Of a DNA stretch of 24,690 nucleotides, positions 12,551 through 19,833 are shown piece after piece (the first letter of the stretch is position 1; each line of letters starts with the position of its first letter). The translations under genes were made by a program, and so were the position numbers. The notes under the pieces are model-generated. The model did no database searches. It was not told the DNA's origin and saw only the letters and a list, made by a program, of their open reading frames with translations. The stretch lies in NCBI GenBank assembly GCA_035528905.1, contig DATKXU010000058.1:1-24690 (forward strand). The letters are read 5' to 3'. The DNA is from DATKXU01 sp035528905. GTDB taxonomy: Bacteria > Armatimonadota > UBA5829 > DTJY01.

Positions 12551-14293
12551 TTAGGGGGCGATTGTGAGCATACTCCCCAGAAGCTCGTCCTCTGCCTCGC
12601 GGTTCCAGAACATGCCGTCGGTGAGCTTCGCATGGACGTTCGGCAGGCGGTTCTTCAAATCCGACACCGCGGTGAGCTCCAGTCCCCTGATCTGCGGGTA
12701 GATGACGATCTTGCCGGGGAACCGGCCTTCCTTCGCCGCGAGCATTCCATCCCACGACGCCTCAATCCCGCCGATGGCGGCGACAGAGGTGTTGGTCGAG
12801 AGCTGACCGGACTCGGCGGCGTCGAGCGTGTCTTTCAAATCGCTGAGCTTCGAGCCGCTGCTCCCGACAAAGCGAACTTGCCTGGTGTAGACGCCCGTCA
12901 GATCGAGGCTGACTATGGCGCCGATGGGGACACCGGCGAAAATATTCATCAGGCCCTGATCGGCGAGGTGGGGCGCTGCCTCCTCGATGAGAGTAGGCAC
13001 CGGCGCGAGCACGACTATGTCGTCAAATCCCCTGCCGCCGGTGAATTCCTCCACCAGACGGTCGAAATCCTGCTTGGTCATCTCGTCCGGATTGACCGCG
13101 CGGAGTTCGACTCCCCGGCGCGCGGCAATCGGCGTAAACCGCTCCTTCACGCTATTCAGGCGCTCGCTGTCAATGTCGGTCGCCAGAACCTTCGACGGCC
13201 CGTTTTCCAGCTCGACGGCCCGCTGGACGTGCATCTGGCCCATGGGTCCCCCTGCGCCGATAAACCATGCTGTGCCGCCGGGTCGAAGCTCGCTCGGGAT
13301 GCGGACAGGCTCGTAAGCGGTCCCGATATGCCGGCTCGTCGTGCCGATGTATGCATGGTTCTGGTAATGGACCTTGCCCGCATCAATCTTCGCGGGCCTG
13401 TCGAGCGGTTCTGAAGCGACGATGTTCATAATCGCGTCTTTCCCCAGGAACTGTGCTGCCCTTTCGACGATGGGTGCATTCGCGCCAAGCACGATGATAT
13501 CGTCAAAGCCGCCGTATTCCGCCGCGAACGCCTCAAGATCAACGGATGCGAACGAAGGCGACTCGACAAGCTCAAAGCGCCCGGCCTCCGACCAGAACCT
13601 TAGTTGATCGAGTATCGGCCAGTTGAGATCGGTGGCGATGACCAGCCTTGGATCCGTATTCGAGTCCAGCGAGTAGTCGCCGTCGTCGCCGGGTGTGCCG
13701 ATGATCCAGAGCACTCCGCCGGGTTTGACAGACGGACGCCGGGTAATCCGATAACTGGCGACTACGCAAGCCCAGGGCTCTGTCAGGGCGGCCTCGGCAT
13801 AGCCGGTGGAATCCGCAAGCGGGAGCAGGTAGCATCCCTCGTCGCCGTCCAGAAGCTCCTTCGTGAGCACTTGATACTGGGCTTGCGCGCCCGCCAGGAC
13901 GTATCCGAAGGCCATGCTCTTTCCCCGGTAGAAGACGTCGGCCTGCACGATAAACCGCTGACCGATTCGGAACCGTTCCTTGAGCTTCTCGCCGATCCCG
14001 ACCACCGTGACGGATGCCTCATGCCCAAGCGTCACCGGATCATTGGTCAGATCGCGGCCGGTGACGCGCGGGTGCTGGTTCCCCTGGTTGATGACCTTGA
14101 TGTCGCTGAAGCAGATGCCCACGGCGTCCACGCGGACCAGCAGCTCGTCAGGCCCGTATTTCGGCATGGGCAGTTGAGCGGGCTTCCTGTCCTTGCCGAA
14201 GTTCTCCATCCCGGCGCCGTACAGGTGCCAGGCAAATATCTTCTGCGGCAGGTCGTACGAGACATTCTTGTACGCCTGCAGGACATCTTTCAT
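12551..14293 (-). CDS. SorE-like zinc-type dehydrogenase with two Rossmann domains
   Basis: A 580-residue medium-chain dehydrogenase-like protein. The N-terminal GroES-like domain has the likely catalytic zinc ligands Cys61 (GICFSD), His91-Glu92 (LGHEAS) and Glu172 (TEPWAC); the structural four-cysteine zinc site is missing. Two nucleotide-binding-type domains follow: residues about 190-300 start with a degenerate loop (IIGTPGDDG), and about 338-480 carry an intact loop (FIGAGGPMGQMH). GPMGQMH and the N-terminal layout resemble L-sorbose-1-phosphate reductase (SorE), which yields D-glucitol 6-phosphate, the substrate of the nearby srlD product. Typical members have one Rossmann domain and about 400 residues. 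The start is ATG 14293, with AGGAG 7 nt upstream. It follows the aldolase gene by 52 nt. Substrate assignment is inference. Confidence 0.8.
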   Translation of the reverse strand: MKDVLQAYKNVSYDLPQKIFAWHLYGAGMENFGKDRKPAQLPMPKYGPDELLVRVDAVGICFSDIKVINQGNQHPRVTGRDLTNDPVTLGHEASVTVVGIGEKLKERFRIGQRFIVQADVFYRGKSMAFGYVLAGAQAQYQVLTKELLDGDEGCYLLPLADSTGYAEAALTEPWACVVASYRITRRPSVKPGGVLWIIGTPGDDGDYSLDSNTDPRLVIATDLNWPILDQLRFWSEAGRFELVESPSFASVDLEAFAAEYGGFDDIIVLGANAPIVERAAQFLGKDAIMNIVASEPLDRPAKIDAGKVHYQNHAYIGTTSRHIGTAYEPVRIPSELRPGGTAWFIGAGGPMGQMHVQRAVELENGPSKVLATDIDSERLNSVKERFTPIAARRGVELRAVNPDEMTKQDFDRLVEEFTGGRGFDDIVVLAPVPTLIEEAAPHLADQGLMNIFAGVPIGAIVSLDLTGVYTRQVRFVGSSGSKLSDLKDTLDAAESGQLSTNTSVAAIGGIEASWDGMLAAKEGRFPGKIVIYPQIRGLELTAVSDLKNRLPNVHAKLTDGMFWNREAEDELLGSMLTIAP

Positions 14294-14310
14294 GCATGTG
14301 CTCCTGGTGT

Positions 14311-14348
14311 GTGAGGGGTGACTCCGGAAACTGACCACTCACGACTCA
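14311..14348. repeat. Mirrored heptamer array between aldolase and SorE-like genes
   Basis: On the + strand two GTGASNS-type 7-bp units (14311-14324) face two to three units in reverse complement (14332-14348: TGACCAC, TCACGAC, then TCA). The array covers the aldolase stop codon (14346-14348) and ends just before the SD of the downstream gene. Confidence 0.65.
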
Positions 14349-15113
14349 CTTGCCTTCGATCAGCTTCTTCCTCTGCGCCTCGTCCGGGCGGGTGTGTATG
14401 CGCTCCACATGGGTCTTCGAAAGATAGTTCGGGCCGCCGAACTGGAACGTCCCCAGCGTAACTCTGGCAGTCTTGTCCCACATAATCGTTATGCTCTCGA
14501 CTTCCTTTGCAGAGGAACCAATTGCGATCAGGCCGTGGTTCTGCATGAGAATCGCCTTGGGCCTCTCTCTCTTCTCCTCGATGTAATCCGTCACGACCTC
14601 GCGAATGCGTCGAGCGAGCGGTACGCCGGGATCGGTGTATTCCACGTAGGCTGGCGCCAGGCCGCAGCAGACGATCTCGTCCGGGAACAGCCGCCCCTGG
14701 GTGGCGTCGCACCATCCATTCGAGCACAGAATTGCGTTCACCGAGACCGGGTGCGTGTGCCCGACGAAGTCAACCCCCGGCAGGCTGAGAAGGTACGCGT
14801 GGAACACGGTCTCAATTGACGGCATGAGCACGGCCTTGGGGTCAACTGTCGCGGCCCTCAGGCGCGCCTTGATCTGCTCGTCCGTTAGCTCCGGGTATTC
14901 GAGCATCTCCAGAACCTTGGCAAAGTCTACCTCCACGAAGCCGTCTGCGGGGATAGTGCCGAGCTGTATTCCGCTCGCTTTCACGTAGAAGGTGTCATCG
15001 CCGATCCTGGCTGAGGTATTCCCCTCGCCAAGGATCACCAGGCCGCGGGACTCCTCTCCGAGCCGGTGCGACATCTCGACTAGCTGATGTAGAATCTCAC
15101 TTTTCGAAGCCAT
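14346..15113 (-). CDS. Class II aldolase/adducin family protein (sugar-phosphate aldolase)
   Basis: A 255-residue protein with the full class II aldolase active site. GEGNTSAR (residues 29-36) is the phosphate loop, and Glu101 in PSIETVFHA is the catalytic acid/base. His119 and His121 in GHTHP and His193 in QNHGL are the zinc ligands. This is the fuculose/rhamnulose-1-phosphate aldolase superfamily (FucA/RhaD/AraD); the substrate cannot be fixed, and FucA-type cleavage to DHAP and lactaldehyde is the likeliest. GGAGGAG stands 11 nt before ATG 15113, and an extended -10 promoter is 39 nt upstream of the start. It leads a two-gene unit with the SorE-like dehydrogenase. Confidence 0.87.
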   Translation of the reverse strand: MASKSEILHQLVEMSHRLGEESRGLVILGEGNTSARIGDDTFYVKASGIQLGTIPADGFVEVDFAKVLEMLEYPELTDEQIKARLRAATVDPKAVLMPSIETVFHAYLLSLPGVDFVGHTHPVSVNAILCSNGWCDATQGRLFPDEIVCCGLAPAYVEYTDPGVPLARRIREVVTDYIEEKRERPKAILMQNHGLIAIGSSAKEVESITIMWDKTARVTLGTFQFGGPNYLSKTHVERIHTRPDEAQRKKLIEGK

Positions 15114-15151
15114 GGCAAGCGTTTCTCCTCCAAGCTATTCTATCCCGCATC

Positions 15152-15160
15152 ATTATAACA
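15152..15160 (-). promoter_or_regulatory. Extended -10 promoter of the aldolase gene
   Basis: On the - strand the sequence is TGTTATAAT, a full extended -10 with no good -35. The expected transcript starts near 15145, about 32 nt before the ATG. Confidence 0.65.
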
Positions 15161-15238
15161 CGTAGGGGCAAGGGGAGACTAGACAGTAGGCCGTGGACGT
15201 GGAGAGTGGACAGGAAAAGCTCTTTCGCGTCTGCGGTC

Positions 15239-16543
15239 TCACCCGATGACTTCATACACTAGAGGCTGGGGATCAGGTGGTTTCCGGCTGAAGGTATACG
15301 CCGCAAGCGCCGACTCAGCGGCCAGGTCCGCCGATGCCCGATCGCTCGCATGGATTTCTACAAGGGGTTCGCCTTTGGAGGCGTAGTCGCCGATCTTCTT
15401 GAAGAGGTAGACTCCGACCGATGGATCGGGCACCGCACCGGGTTCCCCGCGCCCGGCGCCTAATGCAGTTGCGGCGCAGGCGATCCGGAACGCATCCACC
15501 CGGGCGACATATCCGGTTCTCGGTGACTTAATCGGCTCCACAAGTGGAGCCGCCGGAAGCAGCGAGTCGTCATCCACGACGGCCGGATTGCCGCCCTGGG
15601 CCTCGATGATCTCGCGGAACTTGGCGGCACCGCTGCCGTTTGCGAGCAGCCGGCGGATGATTCGCTCCCCTTCTTCGCGCGTGGATGCCTTGCCGCCGAG
15701 AGCAATGGCGATGCCCCCGAGGATGCCGCACAGCTCGACCAGATCGTCGGGACCACCGCCTTTCAGCGTCTCGACAGCCTCTTTGACCTCCAGGGCGTTC
15801 CCGACCGCCCGGCCGAGCGGCTGCTCCATGTTGGTGATCGCGGCGACGGTGGCCTTTCCAACCTGCTTTCCGATATCCACCATCAGCCGAGCGAGCTCGG
15901 CGGCTTCCCCTGCAGTCTTCATGAACGCGCCGGAGCCGGCCTTCACGTCCAGCACGATGGCGTCCGCGCCGGAGCCGATCTTCTTGCTCATCACGCTTGC
16001 GGCAATGAGAGGCACGCAGTCAACGGTTGCGGTGATGTCCCTAAGCGCGTAAATCTTCTTATCGGCAGGCACTAGCTCGGCTGTCTGACCGGCAATTGCG
16101 GCTCCGATGCGCTTTACCTGATCCACGATCTGCTCAGGGGAGAGATTCACGCAGAAGCCGGGGATCGCCTCCAGCTTGTCGAGGGTGCCGCCGGTATGCC
16201 CCAGGGATCGTCCGGACATCTTGGCGACGGGCACTCCGGCCGCCGCGAGGAGAGGCACGAGCACCAGCGTAGTTTTGTCTCCCACGCCGCCGGTGCTGTG
16301 CTTGTCCACCTTGATGCCGGGAATTGCGCTGAGATCAAGCGTCCGGCCCGAATGCACCATCGCCATAGTGAGCTCGGCGGTTTCCTCCGGCGTCATGCCT
16401 CGGAAGTAGACCGCCATGAGCCACGCGGCCATCTGTGCGTCCGGCGCCTCGCCGCGTGCATAGCTACCGACGATGAACTCGATTTCTTCAAAAGTCAGGA
16501 CGCACCCGTCCCGCTTCCTCAAAATGATGTCGCACACACTCAT
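15239..16543 (-). CDS. pdp: Pyrimidine-nucleoside (thymidine) phosphorylase
   Basis: A 434-residue protein, normal for the family. It starts MSVCDIILRKRDG; the N-terminal helical domain has the usual DAQMAAWLMAVYFRGM. The phosphate-binding KHSTGGVGDKTTL (residues 81-93) is followed by the family signature SGRSLGHTGGTLDKLE (110-125). The C-terminal part has KSPRTGYVARVDAF. The enzyme converts thymidine, deoxyuridine or uridine plus phosphate to the base and (deoxy)ribose 1-phosphate. Phosphopentomutase (18607-19788) would then make (deoxy)ribose 5-phosphate. The frame is open to 16615, but ATG 16543 aligns with family starts. Its own ribosome-binding site is weak. A partial second copy of its first codons is at 18427-18513. 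Confidence 0.93.
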   Translation of the reverse strand: MSVCDIILRKRDGCVLTFEEIEFIVGSYARGEAPDAQMAAWLMAVYFRGMTPEETAELTMAMVHSGRTLDLSAIPGIKVDKHSTGGVGDKTTLVLVPLLAAAGVPVAKMSGRSLGHTGGTLDKLEAIPGFCVNLSPEQIVDQVKRIGAAIAGQTAELVPADKKIYALRDITATVDCVPLIAASVMSKKIGSGADAIVLDVKAGSGAFMKTAGEAAELARLMVDIGKQVGKATVAAITNMEQPLGRAVGNALEVKEAVETLKGGGPDDLVELCGILGGIAIALGGKASTREEGERIIRRLLANGSGAAKFREIIEAQGGNPAVVDDDSLLPAAPLVEPIKSPRTGYVARVDAFRIACAATALGAGRGEPGAVPDPSVGVYLFKKIGDYASKGEPLVEIHASDRASADLAAESALAAYTFSRKPPDPQPLVYEVIG

Positions 16544-16678
16544 ATCACAACACCGACCGCCTGATGAAGAGGTTATGACATATACCCCAATGCCAAATTT
16601 CTCCGTCGGCGGCAAAATTCCTCAGAGTTGATGTTCCGCAGCCTCATTCGCCGCCCTATCAAGCCAAAATCCGGCAGG

Positions 16679-16687
16679 ATTATAGCA
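16679..16687 (-). promoter_or_regulatory. Extended -10 promoter of pdp
   Basis: On the - strand the sequence is TGCTATAAT, a perfect extended -10; the -35 (CTTATT at 17 bp) is poor. The leader would be about 129 nt. It contains GGCGGC and GCCGCC segments that could pair across about 40 nt. Confidence 0.55.
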
Positions 16688-16740
16688 AGCAAGCATGGAA
16701 TAATAAGGCGTTAGAGGCTGCTATTGAGGAGTTGTTAGCT

Positions 16741-18318
16741 GTGCTTCAATGGCTTGTGCCCCGTATTGCGATCTTCGACACGCACGACGCGGCGTACTAC
16801 ATTTGGAAGAAGGCCGCCATCGCCGACGCGGCGATTATCCACGTAGATGCTCACCACGACCTTTTTGAAATCTCGGATCTGCAGGTACCGTGCGCCTCCA
16901 ACTACCTTCGCTGGTCACTGAAGGAGGGCATAGCGCGTGAAATCTATTGGGTGGTTCCAGATCCCACCTGGGAATCGCGAGCAGGCCTGGAGAACATACG
17001 CACCCATCTGAAAATTCTCGCCATAACTACCGGCGGCGGGCGGTATTGGTTCAAGCCCGACGAGCGGATAGGCCGCGTCATGCTATATGGCCGGCCGGTG
17101 ACCGCCTGCTGCCTGCAATCGCTTCCTTCGGCGAACGCCCGAGTGCTGTTGGACATTGATGTTGACTACCTGCTCCTGAGGGAACCTGCCGTCAGCAGTT
17201 GGCATGATGTGCCAGACAGACCATGGATGTGGCCTGCCAACTTGGCCGGCAAACTCGCCGATCTCTCACGCAGGGCCGAGAAGGTGACTATCTGCTACTC
17301 GGTAGAAGGGGGATACACGCCGGTCATTTGGAAGCACCTTGGTGACGATATAGCAGCAGTCTTGGCCGCGGACCAGCCCGATCGGGCATCGGCTTATGTG
17401 GAGTTGAAAAGGAGCATGGCCGAAGCCTTGCTGGACGGCGAGAGGGCCAAACATGCGGAACTCAGACAGGCCGCTGAAGACGAAAACCCGCTCGACGCTT
17501 CACTGCATCAATGGCGCGCGCTTGCAGATCTACGCGCCGGCAAGCCGGCAGAGGCCAGGGAAGCCTATTTCCGCGCGGTTGAACTCGACACCGCCTATGC
17601 ATCCTCTATCGGCAAGGTCGGATTGGTCCTCGAAGCTCGCGGAGATCTCGAGCGGGCGGAGAAGATCTATGCAGAGGCGACAGAGCTAAACGAGCGTGAC
17701 GCACTCGGGTGGTACGGCCTCGGCAGAATCGCCCTTCGCAAGAACAACCGGCCTGCCGCCAAGATAAGCTTGGGAAAAGCCTCGTCGCTCCCCGACGCGC
17801 CGGCTGAGGTGCATCGCGAGCTTGCCATGCTTGCCGAAGCCGAAGGAGACAGGGAGGAGGCATTGAACCAATACCGCGCCTATCTTCGTCTGTCGTTCGC
17901 AGGCCGGTCGCTGGAGCGCCCTATCACCGCCGTACGGCAAAGAGATTGTCGGAGTCCATTCTGGGCCGAAGGATACTCCGCTCTGGCAAGGCTTTACTCC
18001 GCGCAGGGTAACTCGCACCTCGCCACGAATTGCCATTCCCAAGCGCTGAGGCTCATGAACCCGTGTCTCCATCAAGCCGCGCGGCTGATCTTGCAAAGAG
18101 CCGCCGGGGCGACCAAGATATCCGCTGCACAGGTTGCTGTTTCACTTGCGAAATCGCTTGCTGTCTGCACGAGACTGGGCGCGCAACGCCTCCACCGCAA
18201 ATTTAGGGGAAAGCTCAAAGCCATCCGGTGGCAACACGATCCCTCGGCGCGGGCCGGCACCCGCATTTGTCCTCCCATCCCGGTCTGTAAAGCTTCGACC
18301 CCTGCCAAGAACCCGTGA
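16741..18318 (+). CDS. UPF0489-like N-terminal domain fused to TPR repeats
   Basis: A 525-residue protein. Residues 1-190 resemble UPF0489 (C5orf22-like) proteins: IFDTHDAAYYIWKKA near the start, IIHVDAHHDLFE (Asp36, His38, His39, Asp40) and LLDIDVDYLLL (about 137-145). Such spaced D-H-D clusters look like the metal site of arginase-fold hydrolases; the activity is unknown. Residues about 240-370 contain three to four TPR units (for example RALADLRAGKPAEAREAYFRAVELD), and the last 60 residues are basic. TPRs usually mediate protein contacts. The start is GTG 16741, 10 nt after GAGGAG; a TTG at 16732 is too close to that site. It is on the opposite strand to the deoB and pdp genes that flank it. 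Confidence 0.7.
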   Translation: MLQWLVPRIAIFDTHDAAYYIWKKAAIADAAIIHVDAHHDLFEISDLQVPCASNYLRWSLKEGIAREIYWVVPDPTWESRAGLENIRTHLKILAITTGGGRYWFKPDERIGRVMLYGRPVTACCLQSLPSANARVLLDIDVDYLLLREPAVSSWHDVPDRPWMWPANLAGKLADLSRRAEKVTICYSVEGGYTPVIWKHLGDDIAAVLAADQPDRASAYVELKRSMAEALLDGERAKHAELRQAAEDENPLDASLHQWRALADLRAGKPAEAREAYFRAVELDTAYASSIGKVGLVLEARGDLERAEKIYAEATELNERDALGWYGLGRIALRKNNRPAAKISLGKASSLPDAPAEVHRELAMLAEAEGDREEALNQYRAYLRLSFAGRSLERPITAVRQRDCRSPFWAEGYSALARLYSAQGNSHLATNCHSQALRLMNPCLHQAARLILQRAAGATKISAAQVAVSLAKSLAVCTRLGAQRLHRKFRGKLKAIRWQHDPSARAGTRICPPIPVCKASTPAKNP

Positions 18319-18426
18319 CCGGCTCTTACCCGGTGCCAGGCGGTTTATGTACCCATGATAGCACAACTCGAAGCGCCTAAAGCCGCCGCCTGCGGAGATC
18401 CCTGCCACGCCGGACAGATGCAGTGT

Positions 18427-18513
18427 CTACTCCGGCTCCACTGCCGCATATACTGGGATAAGAACCCGCTCCTCGCCGTTTCGCTTCTTCAGGATTATGT
18501 CGCAAACTCGCAT
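18427..18513 (-). pseudogene. Remnant of a second pdp N-terminus
   Basis: On the - strand an ATG at 18513 opens a 28-codon frame beginning MRVCDIILKKRNG. This matches the intact pdp start MSVCDIILRKRDG (15239-16543) at 10 of 13 positions, then diverges and stops at a TAG. No further phosphorylase sequence is found in any frame downstream, and there is no ribosome-binding site. It lies directly downstream of deoB, where pdp sits in many deo-type operons, so it is probably a decayed copy or a rearrangement scar. A chance match is possible given the short length. Confidence 0.5.
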
Positions 18514-18519
18514 GGCTAT

Positions 18520-18593
18520 GTATGGGAGTGTGGGAGTGTGGGAGTGTGGGAGTTTGGGAGTCCGGATTCCCCCACACACCCAAACTGCCATAC
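18520..18593. repeat. Inverted octamer array (GTRTGGGN units), second locus
   Basis: Five 8-bp units (18520-18559: one GTATGGGA, three GTGTGGGA, one GTTTGGGA) are followed after 10 nt by three reverse-complement units (18570-18593). It is the same family as 842-903. The arms can fold into a hairpin. It lies 14 nt past the deoB stop and may act as a 3' structure for that transcript. Confidence 0.88.
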
Positions 18594-18606
18594 CTTCATG
18601 TTTTCC

Positions 18607-19788
18607 CTATATCCCTCCTGCAAAGCTCGTTCCCGCAGGCCAGGGAGCGAGGCCGAAGAGATCGGCGATCGTGGCGGCGATGTCGGCGAAAGTCTCCCGC
18701 TCGCCGAGATTCACGCATCGGGCCGCGTTCTTTCCCCAAACGAGAAGCGGAACCTTCTCCCGGGAATGGTCGGTGCTCGGCGTAGTGGGGTCAACGCCGT
18801 GGTCGGCGGTTATTATCAGCAGGTCATCCGGCCGCATCGCTTCCTGAATCTCCGGCAGGTGCTCGTCGAACTCCCGAAGGCCGAATGCAAACCCCTTCGG
18901 GTCGTTCCGGTGCCCGTATAGAGTATCGAAGTCAACCAAGTTCGAGAAGATCAGCCCCGGCCCGGCGGCATGGATGCCGGCGACCGTCTGATTGATGACG
19001 TCCAGGTTGCCCGCGGAGTGGATCGCCTCCCTGATCCCCTGGTACGCGAAGACATCGCCAATCTTCCCTATGCCGATCACGCCGTATCCGGCATTGCAGA
19101 GGGCATCGAGAACGGTCGGACGGGGCGGCGGTATCGAGAAGTCCCTCCTTCGCTCGGTCCGCCGAAAACTCCCCGGTTGCCCGAGAAACGGCCGGGCGAT
19201 GACGCGGGTGACGTTGTGCTCGCCGGTCAGAATCCTCCGGGCCTTCAGGCACATATCGTACAACCGCTCGACCGGGATGACTTCCTCATGCGCCGCGATC
19301 TGGAAGACGCTGTCGGCTGATGTGTAAACGATCGGCTTGCCGGTGCGCATGTGCTCCTCGCCTAGCTGCTCGATGATCGCAGTGCCGGAAGCCGGGTAAT
19401 TGCCGATGACCTCATGTCCGATGGCCTTCTCGAATGCCTCGATGACCTCCTTTGGGAAGCCGTGCGGGTAGACCGGAAACGGGCGCTCGGTAATCAGCCC
19501 GGCCATCTCCCAGTGGCCGATGATCGTGTCCTTGCCTTTGGACTTTTCGAGCATGATGCCATACGCGGCGCTGCAGTCGGGTCGCGGCGGCACCCCCGGA
19601 ATTGACGCCAGATTGCCCAGCCCCATTAGCTGCAGGTTCGGGAGGTCAAGGCCGCCCAGTGCCATTGCCGTGTTGACAAGTGTGTTGCTCCCCTCGTCGC
19701 CGTATTCCGCTGCGTCGGGCATGGCTCCGATGCCCGCTCCGTCGAGGACGATGATGACCAGGCGATGGACTACTCGATCTGCTCCGAT
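18607..19788 (-). CDS. deoB: Phosphopentomutase, apparent ATC start
   Basis: The protein is 393 residues if started at ATC 19788, the family's normal length. It has VIIVLDGAGIG (metal-binding Asp16), PDAAEYGDEGSNT, GKDTIIGHWE (Thr88 matches the phosphorylated Thr85 of B. cereus enzyme), YTSADSVFQIAAHEE, RVIARPFLG, NLVDFDTLYGHR, ITADHGVDPT and DHSREKVPLLVWG. It interconverts (deoxy)ribose 1- and 5-phosphates with two Mn ions. The only canonical start in frame, ATG 19722, would delete the catalytic Asp. A perfect AAGGAGG (19797-19803) lies 8 nt before ATC 19788, and a CTG at 19761 is the other option. The gene is in frame with, and 45 nt behind, the radical SAM gene. Confidence 0.93.
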   Translation of the reverse strand: MGADRVVHRLVIIVLDGAGIGAMPDAAEYGDEGSNTLVNTAMALGGLDLPNLQLMGLGNLASIPGVPPRPDCSAAYGIMLEKSKGKDTIIGHWEMAGLITERPFPVYPHGFPKEVIEAFEKAIGHEVIGNYPASGTAIIEQLGEEHMRTGKPIVYTSADSVFQIAAHEEVIPVERLYDMCLKARRILTGEHNVTRVIARPFLGQPGSFRRTERRRDFSIPPPRPTVLDALCNAGYGVIGIGKIGDVFAYQGIREAIHSAGNLDVINQTVAGIHAAGPGLIFSNLVDFDTLYGHRNDPKGFAFGLREFDEHLPEIQEAMRPDDLLIITADHGVDPTTPSTDHSREKVPLLVWGKNAARCVNLGERETFADIAATIADLFGLAPWPAGTSFAGGI

Positions 19789-19833
19789 TGCAGACGCCTC
19801 CTTAGCTCTGCCGACGCTTCCGGGAACGCCTGT

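Noticed and set aside
12530..14314. Long + strand frames (294 and 236 codons) opposite the SorE-like gene
   Set aside because: They are antisense shadows of a gene with clear zinc-site and Rossmann motifs, with no ribosome-binding site or family features.
19521..19529. Loss of the active-site threonine in deoB, because the second T of the family's KDTxT is Ile here
   Set aside because: The phosphorylated residue in the B. cereus enzyme is the first Thr (Thr85), which is kept here (KDT); E. coli DeoB also lacks the second Thr.
18607..19722. deoB started at ATG 19722
   Set aside because: This start would remove the conserved metal-binding Asp and the first strand of the catalytic core.
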